15,634 bases of DNA, from assembly GCA_037440925.1 (NCBI GenBank), contig JBBITF010000067.1, positions 1 through 15,634 of the forward strand, read 5' to 3'. Source of the DNA: JAABUE01 sp037440925. Its GTDB lineage: Bacteria > Chloroflexota > Anaerolineae > Anaerolineales > Villigracilaceae. The notes under the pieces were generated by a model that was given only the letters and a program-made list of their open reading frames with translations, had not been told where the DNA came from and did no database searches. Both the position numbers and the translations under genes were made by a program. Positions 7,331-13,838 of the stretch are shown in pieces; position 1 is the stretch's first letter; the number at the start of each line of letters is the position of its first letter.

Positions 7331-8773
7331 TTAGTTTAGCGATGCGACCATTGCCCCCAACCGTTCAACGGCCCGCTCGATAGGGTAAGTCCAGGCCGCG
7401 GCGTTCAGGCGAATGAAATCGTAGAACTGATTGGTTGGCGAGAAAAGATAGCCAGGGGTGAGCGTGATCCCGTCTTGCAGCGCCATTTTGTACAATTCGA
7501 GCGAATCGATCTGAGCAGGCAATTGCACCCATAAAGTAAACCCGCCTGCGGGGCGCGTGATACGCGTGCCGGAGGGGAAGTAACGCGTCACGGCTTGAGA
7601 CAGATAAGCAACATTGGCGGCATATTCGCGGCGAATACGGCGCAATTGATGGTCATAGCCGCCGCTTGCCAGGAATTCGGCAATAGCCATTTGGGGCAGA
7701 GTAGCGGTAGCGGTGCTGAGGGTGAATTTCAACCATTCAATGGCGCTTTTGTAGCGCCCTGGCGCAATATATCCCACGCGCAACGAAGGGCTAATATCTT
7801 TCGAGAACGAAGAACACAGCATGACCAGCCCTTTCCGGTCGAAGGCTTTGGTGGTGGAAGGACGCTTTTCGCTAAAGTAGATTTCGCCCGATACGTTGTT
7901 GTCAATCAAAGGAATGTCGTAGCGCGTCAGGAGCTCGACCAACTCCTTTTTCTTTTCATCTGGCATACAACTTCCTAAAGGGTTGTTGAAGTTCGAAATG
8001 GTCAGAACGGCTTTGACGGCGTGATGCTCAATGGCAAATTGCAAGGCTTCCAGGCTCAAGCCTTCGCGTGGATCGGTGGGAATTTCCAACGCTCGTAAAC
8101 CGTGGACTTCGAGTAATTGCAACATACCGAAGTACATCGGCGACTCGATGGCGACAATGTCGCCAGGGCGACAAACTGCGTGTAGGCAAATATCTACGGC
8201 TTCAATGCCGCCCGATGTGATAATGATGTCAGCCGGCGATACCGGCCAACCATGCAAAGCAGCGCGCCGTGCAATTTGCAGACGCAGGCTTTCCAGGCCG
8301 GGCGGCAACTGGTATTGATGGGCCGCTTGATTAGCCTGGCGCGTTAGACGCGCCAGAATGCGGTTCAGCCGAGCGGTGGGCAGCAATTCCAGGTTTGGCA
8401 TGGCAGCGCCTAACTGAACCAGGCGGGGGTTTTGCGAGTCGTGCATGACCATCATCACCAGATCATGCAGGTTGATGCGTGTTGGGTCTTGCCGCGCTGC
8501 GGAGGTTTCCGGTTCGGGCAGGTAAATCTCAGCGGATGGGCGAACATAATAGCCGGACTGTGGACGCGCCTCGATGAGGCCGCGATTTTCCAGCAGGAGA
8601 TAAGCCTGCAAAACAGAACTGATGCTGGCGCCCTGTTGCCGGCTCATTTGTCGCACGGAAGGGATGCGCTCGTGAGGACGGTAGATCCCTTGCGCGATCA
8701 TCTGCGTAATCTGATTGGCAATTTGCTCGTAACGAAAAGTCTCTTGTTTTTGGGAAATTTTGCGATTGTCCAT
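7331..8773 (-). CDS. MocR/YdcR-type GntR regulator with aminotransferase-like domain
   Basis: A 480-residue regulator: an N-terminal GntR winged helix (about 13-78; ERIPSVRQMSRQQGAS, ending IEARPQSGYYV) joined to a fold-type I PLP aminotransferase domain (about 115-480). It resembles E. coli YdcR through most of its length (for example LPPGLESLRLQIARR and SSFSKDISPSLRVGY). The PLP Schiff-base lysine is Lys325, NNPLG (263-267) is present, and Arg455 sits where the substrate carboxylate is bound. However, the segment that in YdcR reads E-D-D-V-Y is here D-N-N-V-S (291-295): the Asp that charges the PLP ring nitrogen and the Tyr contacting its 3'-oxygen are both replaced. PLP may bind by the lysine but catalysis or ligand sensing should differ. 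MocR proteins usually control a divergent neighbour; here that is the DUF2917 gene starting 263 bp away. Confidence 0.9.
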   Translation of the reverse strand: MDNRKISQKQETFRYEQIANQITQMIAQGIYRPHERIPSVRQMSRQQGASISSVLQAYLLLENRGLIEARPQSGYYVRPSAEIYLPEPETSAARQDPTRINLHDLVMMVMHDSQNPRLVQLGAAMPNLELLPTARLNRILARLTRQANQAAHQYQLPPGLESLRLQIARRAALHGWPVSPADIIITSGGIEAVDICLHAVCRPGDIVAIESPMYFGMLQLLEVHGLRALEIPTDPREGLSLEALQFAIEHHAVKAVLTISNFNNPLGSCMPDEKKKELVELLTRYDIPLIDNNVSGEIYFSEKRPSTTKAFDRKGLVMLCSSFSKDISPSLRVGYIAPGRYKSAIEWLKFTLSTATATLPQMAIAEFLASGGYDHQLRRIRREYAANVAYLSQAVTRYFPSGTRITRPAGGFTLWVQLPAQIDSLELYKMALQDGITLTPGYLFSPTNQFYDFIRLNAAAWTYPIERAVERLGAMVASLN

Positions 8774-9036
8774 AATGCCGTTTTGCGTAACTATTCAGCA
8801 GGCCCTAACAGCCTGTCGGAGAAGACTTGAAAATTGCCCTATTGCCCGTTGGATTGCCAAATCCAACGGTTTACAACTTTGCTGCGTATTCATTACAGTT
8901 TCGTTCAATTATGATATATACAGTTTTATGTGTCAATGATTGTTATGGTTACAATTTTGATTTTCTACATCTGTTATTCTTTTGGATTTTATGGATAATG
9001 AAATTAGGAAATGTCTATCACGAAAGGAGTGCTGGC
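8774..9036. promoter_or_regulatory. Divergent AT-rich control region between the MocR and DUF2917 genes
   Basis: These 263 bp hold no convincing gene. The part next to the MocR gene (8774-8870) is mixed in composition and contains the hairpin at 8846-8869 plus a short CAGGC/GCCTG inverted repeat at about 8799-8815. The part next to DUF2917 (8871-9020) is strongly AT-rich, with several -10-like strings (TATGAT and ATATAC around 8910-8921, TGGATAATG near 8992-9000) but no pair with a good -35 at normal spacing. Operators for the MocR protein would be expected here; I could not single one out. Confidence 0.5.
8846..8869. repeat. Perfect 10-bp-stem hairpin in the divergent control region
   Basis: CCGTTGGATT (8846-8855) and AATCCAACGG (8860-8869) pair perfectly around GCCA. 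It lies 73-96 bp upstream of the MocR start. No T-run follows on either strand. A 14-bp core, GGATTGCCAAATCC, recurs with one change at 9520-9533. Confidence 0.65.
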
Positions 9037-9282
9037 ATGAACTTGGCTCGAAATCTCCCGCCTCTTTCATTGCGATTGCATCGTCGGGCTTTTCAGCATG
9101 TGGACAAAACTTGTCCTGGCATGAAGGTCATTTGCAAGCAAGGGCTTCTATGGCTCACACAAAGCGGCGTGCCGCAAGACTATGTGCTAAGCGCCGGCGA
9201 TGGTATCGTGGTCAAAAAGCGTGGTAAGTTGCTCATTGAAGCCATGCAAGAAGCCGACCTGAGCATTATCTATCCCAATTGA
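9037..9282 (+). CDS. DUF2917-like small protein
   Basis: An 81-residue soluble protein with no signal peptide. The central text GLLWLTQSGVPQDYVLSAGD (36-55), followed by KKRGKLLIEAMQEADLSI, matches my memory of DUF2917, a small family of unknown function with a probable all-beta fold. The start is decided by AAAGGAG at 9023-9029, 7 nt before the ATG; the same frame stays open upstream to 8827, but that stretch is AT-rich, has an odd composition and lacks a ribosome site. It is divergent from the MocR regulator and probably controlled by it. A strong GC hairpin 54 bp after the stop probably ends the transcript. A biochemical role cannot be given. Confidence 0.8.
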   Translation: MNLARNLPPLSLRLHRRAFQHVDKTCPGMKVICKQGLLWLTQSGVPQDYVLSAGDGIVVKKRGKLLIEAMQEADLSIIYPN

Positions 9283-9335
9283 AGCCCTATTGCCGAAGAG
9301 TATTATGTAGGGGGTTATTTTCCTCCCCTGAAGCG

Positions 9336-9357
9336 CAGCGGAGCCAAGGCTCCGCTG
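9336..9357 (+). terminator. GC-rich hairpin after the DUF2917 gene
   Basis: CAGCGGAGCC (9336-9345) and GGCTCCGCTG (9348-9357) pair perfectly over 10 bp with an AA turn, followed by CAGGGTTTTA with a short T-run at 9363-9366. Stem strength and position fit a factor-independent terminator, although the T-run is short and delayed. Confidence 0.6.
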
Positions 9358-9547
9358 CAGGGTTTTACAAGAACTTGGCTCGGTGAATTTCGTGTAGCCA
9401 ATATATCACAATCCATTAACCATCAAAAACCATTAACACTACAACACAAGGCAATGAATTTGAGAATCCAAACCAGCGCGGTGGCCGCTTCTGCGGCTTG
9501 ATAACCTTTTTGCTTGTGGGGATTGTCAAATCCGCATATTATCCCAA

Positions 9548-9564
9548 GCAAAGGCGGACTTTGC
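9548..9564 (-). terminator. Small hairpin just after the Ser/Thr kinase stop
   Basis: GCAAAG and CTTTGC pair over 6 bp around GCGGA. On the minus strand it lies about 20 nt beyond the kinase stop codon, so it could contribute to ending that operon, together with the larger structured patch behind it. No T-run follows on that strand, so the call is weak. Confidence 0.3.
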
Positions 9565-9585
9565 GCCGTAATATTAACCACCAAT

Positions 9586-11310
9586 CTACGGCACATACAC
9601 ATCACATACTCCGGCCCGAATTTCACAGCGCGCAATCTCCTCGTTCAGCCACAAGACGCGGAACTGATGGCTGCCTTCCTGGGTGGTCCAGAAAAGACCG
9701 GGATCGGTTTCTAACGGCTGGAGGGTGCTTAAATAGCGATTTTGACATTCCTCTGGCAGCAAGTAGGGTATCTTGCTCTGGTAGATTTCGATGCGCAAGC
9801 AGCGCTTGGGGAGGCTGTTGTCGTAATATTTTTGCCAATTCCAGCCGCCAAAGTAATTGACAAACTGACCGTCCTCGGTGATGCGTTCAAAGGCGAAGCC
9901 AGAAGCGCTACGAGAAACTTTGGAGCGATTGAGCAGGTAAAAACTGCTGTCGTTATAAAAGAGCGTGAACAGATTGCCGCCGGGGTAGCGCACGGTAGGT
10001 AAAACCGCCACGCTTGTTGCGGTTGTCTCGGGCGAGGGGGAAACGGAGGGCGTCGCGGTAGGCACAACCGTCGAGGTAATGGTAGCAGTGGGCGGGGGAG
10101 AGGGAGGCGGAGAGGTCGCGGTTTCGGTGGGCGGGAGAGGGGTGGCAGTCCCGCTCGGCGTGGAGGTCGGCAAGGAGGTAGGCGTCGTCATGAGGGGGAC
10201 AGAAGGCCATCGTCCGCCTGCAAAGAGGACTCCCTGGCCCGTTAACCAGCCAAGAAAGAACAGCAACAAACCCAGTATGATGGCCGCCGGAACGTATCGC
10301 ATCCGCCCGCTTTTGACCGGCGGCGGAGGCGGCGGGGGAGGGGGCTTTCTCCTGGCTTTTTCACGTTTTTTCAGTTTGGAGACTTCGGCCAGCGTGAGCG
10401 CGCCGCGGCGGATGGTGGGAACGCCGGCCGGAATAGGGGGCAAGGGCTTTTTGTCGCCGGCAGAGCGGGACGGTTTGCTGGACAAGGCCTTTTCTAGGGC
10501 GGTAATTAGTTCGGCGCCGCTCTGATAGCGTTTGCGCGGGTCCTTTTCCAGGGCTTTGAGCAATACGGCTTCGACAGCCGCGGAGAGATTAGGGTTGAGG
10601 CTGCGTGGGGACGGTGGCGGTTGACTGAGGTGCTGTAAGGCCAACGCCGCCGAAGAGATGTCGTCGAACGGCACCACGCCGGTCAGCATTTCGTAGAGCA
10701 ACACGCCAAGCGAGTACAGGTCGGATTGCGGCAAGGCGTCGGCAGAACGGCGCGCTTGTTCGGGCGAGATGTAATGCGGAGTGCCAAAGGCTTCGCCTTG
10801 TGATTTGTCGCGCGTGTCGAGCGCCAACCCGAAATCTCCCAGCAGCACGCGGCTGTTCTCGGCTATCAGGATGTTGGAAGGTTTGACATCGCGATGGATG
10901 ACGCCCTGGCGATGAGCGTAATCGAGGGCGCTGGCCACTGAACGGGCAATGTGCAGCACGTCAGAGATAGGCATCAATTCGCCGGTTTCGGCGTAGTAGG
11001 ACAGGATGGATGCCAGGTCGCTGCCATCCACGTATTCCATGACATAGTAAAAGAAGCCATCTTGGTGATGGTCGGCATAGTAAATCTGGACAATGTTATC
11101 GTGCCGCCATTTTGCCATCATGCGCGCTTCTTGGACGAAGCGTTTGGAGATAGACGACTTTCCGCGTTGGGCAGAGTGAATGACTTTGATGGCGACCGGC
11201 CGCTGGAGGATGACATCGCGCCCATAATAGACCTGTGCCATGCCGCCGGAGCCGAGCAGGCGTTCAACGCGGAAGTTGGCAAGTTGTTGGCCGATGAGGG
11301 GGTCTTTCAT
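9586..11310 (-). CDS. Transmembrane Ser/Thr protein kinase with Thr/Pro stalk and novel ectodomain
   Basis: A 574-residue Hanks-type kinase. Catalytic domain at about 12-275 with every key residue: GSGGMAQVYYG loop (20-30), Lys42, Glu61, HRDVKPSN (139-146; Asp141, Lys143, Asn146), DFG (159-161) and SPE (182-184). A basic juxtamembrane segment with nine consecutive prolines (323-331) leads to one membrane helix (about 339-358). Outside are a Thr/Pro/Ser stalk (about 370-440) and a terminal domain of about 130 residues (445-574), rich in aromatic residues with four cysteines (in KRCLRIEI, EECQN, ARCEI and GVCDV). PASTA repeats, usual in wall-linked kinases, are absent. I have an impression of similar ectodomains in other Chloroflexota proteins, but cannot name a family. 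ATG 11310 overlaps the preceding gene's stop by 4 nt, with AAGAGG just upstream, so the two genes are translationally coupled and probably functionally linked. Confidence 0.92.
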   Translation of the reverse strand: MKDPLIGQQLANFRVERLLGSGGMAQVYYGRDVILQRPVAIKVIHSAQRGKSSISKRFVQEARMMAKWRHDNIVQIYYADHHQDGFFYYVMEYVDGSDLASILSYYAETGELMPISDVLHIARSVASALDYAHRQGVIHRDVKPSNILIAENSRVLLGDFGLALDTRDKSQGEAFGTPHYISPEQARRSADALPQSDLYSLGVLLYEMLTGVVPFDDISSAALALQHLSQPPPSPRSLNPNLSAAVEAVLLKALEKDPRKRYQSGAELITALEKALSSKPSRSAGDKKPLPPIPAGVPTIRRGALTLAEVSKLKKREKARRKPPPPPPPPPVKSGRMRYVPAAIILGLLLFFLGWLTGQGVLFAGGRWPSVPLMTTPTSLPTSTPSGTATPLPPTETATSPPPSPPPTATITSTVVPTATPSVSPSPETTATSVAVLPTVRYPGGNLFTLFYNDSSFYLLNRSKVSRSASGFAFERITEDGQFVNYFGGWNWQKYYDNSLPKRCLRIEIYQSKIPYLLPEECQNRYLSTLQPLETDPGLFWTTQEGSHQFRVLWLNEEIARCEIRAGVCDVYVP

Positions 11311-13739
11311 GCCGGCCTCTTGTTTCGAGTTAGCGTTTGTTGGGTCTCGCGGCTGGCCAGGGTAATGCGGTGCAGTTCCTGGACGTACACATTCAGCCCG
11401 GCTGCGTAGGCTTCTAGGTAATCTTGGGCGACCAGATTGGCCAGGTCTGCCAGGCCGGCGGCGTGCAGGGCGGCTACGTGGGGGCGAAAATCGCGCAGCG
11501 TCAGGTGAAGCGTATCATTGTCGTCTGTCAATGCGCCCCAGGCCAGTTGTTTTTGGTCGTTATCGTCTTTGGCGGTGATGAAGCGCGTTAATGAACTGCC
11601 GGGAGCCACGCGGCCCAGGTTCGAGAAGACTTCCTGGCCTTTGAGCAGGTTGTTGAGCAGGTCAATGCGCTGGGGCAATTCGTCCAGCAGGCGCTGAAGG
11701 GCGGGCGGCAGGTGGGCCAACAAGCGGATGGCGCCCACGCCGACGCTTTCGCCTTGCACGGCCATTTGTTTGATCTTGCCCATGTAAGCGCCAATGCCTG
11801 CCAGGAGAGAAAGGTAATTGCGCTGCAATTGATCGAAGCGCGCGTAGGCGGCGGCGCGCTCTTTCTGGGAGGCGGTTTCGTAGGTTTGCAGCGCTTCCAG
11901 CGTTCGACGATGGAGGTCGAGCAAGGCAAGTTTGTCGAGCGGCACTTCGACGTTGACCGGATACAAGCGGTCGCGCGGCAAACGGCGGCTGGCGTCCAAC
12001 GGAATCAGGATATACAGCCGCTCGGTGCGCGCTTCTTGCAGCGCCTTTTCGACCAGGGCAGACAGATCGGGCCGGCGTTTGGCTAACTCTTTCAGGCGCG
12101 CCAGCAGTGCAGGGGAGGGCCGGTAACGAAGGGCATGGATGGCGCGGTACAACACCAGCAAATCGTTGATGGTCAATTGTAGTAAGTCGCTGCGCTGCTT
12201 GAATAATTTACGCAGGGATTGACAGGCCTTGAGATGGACGGCGGCGGTCTCGGCGGCTGCTTCGGGCAAGACGCAACGGGCGCGGCGCAGCAGTCTCTGA
12301 TCGGACGACAACAGCAGCAAAGACAGTTGTGTGAAGGCGGGTTTTTCGGCGGCGCGGGGCGGGGGGAGGCGGCTCAAATAGTTTGCCCAAGACAGGGCTT
12401 CGTTGGTCATCATTTCGGCCAGGGCTGCGCCCCAGGCGCCATCGAAGAAGATGTGCGATTGGTCGAAGATAAAGGTCTCGCCGCTGTCGAATATGGTCAG
12501 GGCATGGTCGCCGACGCCGCGCTCGGCCTGACGTACAAGAGCCAGCGGCAGAGCGCGATTGCGCAAGTCGCAGTTGATCAAGATGGGGGCGAAGCGCAGG
12601 CGTTCCAGTTCTTGCGCCAGTTTGCGATTCAGGGATTTTCGTATAGTCGAAAAATCGGCACGGCGTATTCCTGCCAGGCCAGAGAGTTGCCCCGGCGCAG
12701 GGGAGGGGAGGTCAAACAGCATCGCTATTTGGGCGCGCACCTGATATACGTCAGACATAGCGGATGTTCCGCGCTGGCAGGCAGGGAGCAGGAAATATGC
12801 GCCATGCAGGATGACGCCCACCTGGGCCTGTTCCAGCGGGTAAGGCGTGCGCGTTTCACCGTAGGGGCCAGGCTCGAGATAGGCCAGGATGGACATTTGC
12901 CGTTGATAGGCGGGCAATTCGGCGGCCATTTTTTCTCTCAGGGCAGCCTGCCAGGTTTCACGCGCCTTCCTGGACAGGTTGGCGCTGGCCTGTTCGAGGA
13001 ACTGCTCGAATTTGGCGCGGCGGTAGGCCGGGTAGGTGAGAGAAGCGGCGTCTGCCTCGCGCCGATAGGGACGCACTTTTTCCCATTCGCGGTACAGGCG
13101 AGCCAGCCTGGTTTCGGCTGCTTGCGCGCGCGCTGTTTCTTGTAAAAGCGCGATTGCGACGCGCTCATACCATTCGTTGGCCAGCAGGGCGTCGTATTGA
13201 TGCAGACAGGTCATGGCGGCCATCACCCAGGCAGTGACGCGGTCAACCTTGCTCAGATGAATGCCGTGCGCCGCCAACAAACGGTCGAAGCCGTCGGTTT
13301 CGTTGGTGTGGCGGGCAGTATCCTCGCGCAAGGCATAGTCCACGTAAAATTGCCAAACGCCTTCGGGAAAGGCCGAGTCGGGGTCTTTGCCGGCTAATTT
13401 GAGCAAATTTTGATAGCCCCACAGCACGGCCGCCGGCCCAGCAAAGAAAGCGCCATACACGGCACGCTGTACCAGCGGTTCTACGCCTTTGAAGAGGGCG
13501 CGGATATCTTGCCGCACCTGCTGGGGAGAGGGTGTCTTTTCGGGTAGACGCGCCAGACCGCTCAAAATCATGCCGGGCACGTTCCCGGCCGGAACGACTT
13601 TGGCTATCAGGTCTACCACCGCATCCAGTTCGGGCAGCGAGAGTTTTGCCAGTTCTTGCGAGGCGACCGAGTAGGCTACGTTGCGCAGACTTTGTGCGGT
13701 GTGGGTGGAAATCTTTTGCCAGGCAGCCTGCGAATCCAT
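11307..13739 (-). CDS. Divergent carnitine-acyltransferase-like protein with extra N-terminal domain, coupled to the kinase
   Basis: An 810-residue soluble protein with no signal peptide or membrane helix. Residues 1-290 are mostly helical with no family I can name (notable text: FPEGVWQFYVDYALREDTARH, 124-144). From about 290 onward landmarks of choline/carnitine O-acyltransferases appear in order: QVGVILHGAYFLLPA (306-320), LAGIRRADFSTIRKSL (355-370; family LTxxxRxxWAxxRxxL), APILINCDLRN (384-394), FDQSHIFFDG (425-434) with His429 and Asp433 where the catalytic His and following acidic residue lie, MAVQGES (659-665; family AxxGE), SSLTRF (715-720; family STS region) and WGALTDD (734-740; family FGPVVPDG). 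This remote match is my own reading and needs structural confirmation; the substrate is unknown and the protein may be a pseudoenzyme. A TATAAT box 7 nt before the ATG suggests a leaderless message. The kinase gene overlaps its stop by 4 nt, so this protein may be a substrate or partner of the kinase. Confidence 0.75.
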   Translation of the reverse strand: MDSQAAWQKISTHTAQSLRNVAYSVASQELAKLSLPELDAVVDLIAKVVPAGNVPGMILSGLARLPEKTPSPQQVRQDIRALFKGVEPLVQRAVYGAFFAGPAAVLWGYQNLLKLAGKDPDSAFPEGVWQFYVDYALREDTARHTNETDGFDRLLAAHGIHLSKVDRVTAWVMAAMTCLHQYDALLANEWYERVAIALLQETARAQAAETRLARLYREWEKVRPYRREADAASLTYPAYRRAKFEQFLEQASANLSRKARETWQAALREKMAAELPAYQRQMSILAYLEPGPYGETRTPYPLEQAQVGVILHGAYFLLPACQRGTSAMSDVYQVRAQIAMLFDLPSPAPGQLSGLAGIRRADFSTIRKSLNRKLAQELERLRFAPILINCDLRNRALPLALVRQAERGVGDHALTIFDSGETFIFDQSHIFFDGAWGAALAEMMTNEALSWANYLSRLPPPRAAEKPAFTQLSLLLLSSDQRLLRRARCVLPEAAAETAAVHLKACQSLRKLFKQRSDLLQLTINDLLVLYRAIHALRYRPSPALLARLKELAKRRPDLSALVEKALQEARTERLYILIPLDASRRLPRDRLYPVNVEVPLDKLALLDLHRRTLEALQTYETASQKERAAAYARFDQLQRNYLSLLAGIGAYMGKIKQMAVQGESVGVGAIRLLAHLPPALQRLLDELPQRIDLLNNLLKGQEVFSNLGRVAPGSSLTRFITAKDDNDQKQLAWGALTDDNDTLHLTLRDFRPHVAALHAAGLADLANLVAQDYLEAYAAGLNVYVQELHRITLASRETQQTLTRNKRPA

Positions 13740-13746
13740 GCGCAGA

Positions 13747-13752
13747 ATTATA
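13747..13752 (-). promoter_or_regulatory. Consensus -10 box of the acyltransferase-like/kinase operon
   Basis: On the minus strand a perfect TATAAT is followed by exactly 7 nt and then the ATG at 13739. Transcription should begin at or next to the ATG, giving a leaderless message. No ribosome site lies between, and no clear -35 is present at normal spacing. Confidence 0.55.
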
Positions 13753-13802
13753 GTGCAAAAGCGCTCGTCTGAAACAAAATGTTAACGCGTCAAACCGATT
13801 TG

Positions 13803-13820
13803 CCGAAGCAGAGACTTCGG
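13803..13820 (-). terminator. Hairpin after the recombinase gene
   Basis: CCGAAG and CTTCGG form a perfect 6-bp stem around a 6-nt loop, 18 bp beyond the recombinase stop on the minus strand and 50 bp upstream of the next gene's -10 box. The position fits a terminator that insulates the two units, but no T-run follows. Confidence 0.4.
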
Positions 13821-13838
13821 ACGCCGTGAAGTTGTGAC

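Larger units (their letters stand above)
9283..9585. other. Gene-free stretch between DUF2917 and kinase ends
   Basis: About 300 bp between two convergent genes. It contains an 11-bp copy of GCCCTATTGCC (9284-9294), the GC hairpin at 9336-9357, a structured patch at 9511-9550 (outer arms TGCTTGTGGG and CCCAAGCA, inner GGATT/AATCC) and a small hairpin GCAAAG/CTTTGC at 9548-9564. No tRNA-like fold, open frame of useful length or promoter pair was seen. It reads like accumulated palindromic debris. Confidence 0.5.

Noticed and set aside
8827..9036. 70-residue N-terminal extension of the DUF2917 gene
   Set aside because: The extension is AT-rich with hydrophobic, low-information text and no ribosome site, whereas ATG 9037 has AAAGGAG at ideal spacing and begins the conserved domain.
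9430..9585. tRNA or structured RNA gene near the kinase 3' end
   Set aside because: Several small stems are present but no cloverleaf, T-loop consensus or CCA context could be assembled.
10310..10345. GC-rich GGC/GGGG simple repeat on the plus strand
   Set aside because: It is the coding sequence of the nine-proline run of the kinase juxtamembrane region read on the opposite strand.
12219..13145. 308-codon plus-strand open frame inside the acyltransferase-like gene
   Set aside because: Gly- and Gln-rich shadow of the GC-rich minus-strand gene; no domain, no ribosome site, and the minus-strand frame is complete and coupled to the kinase.
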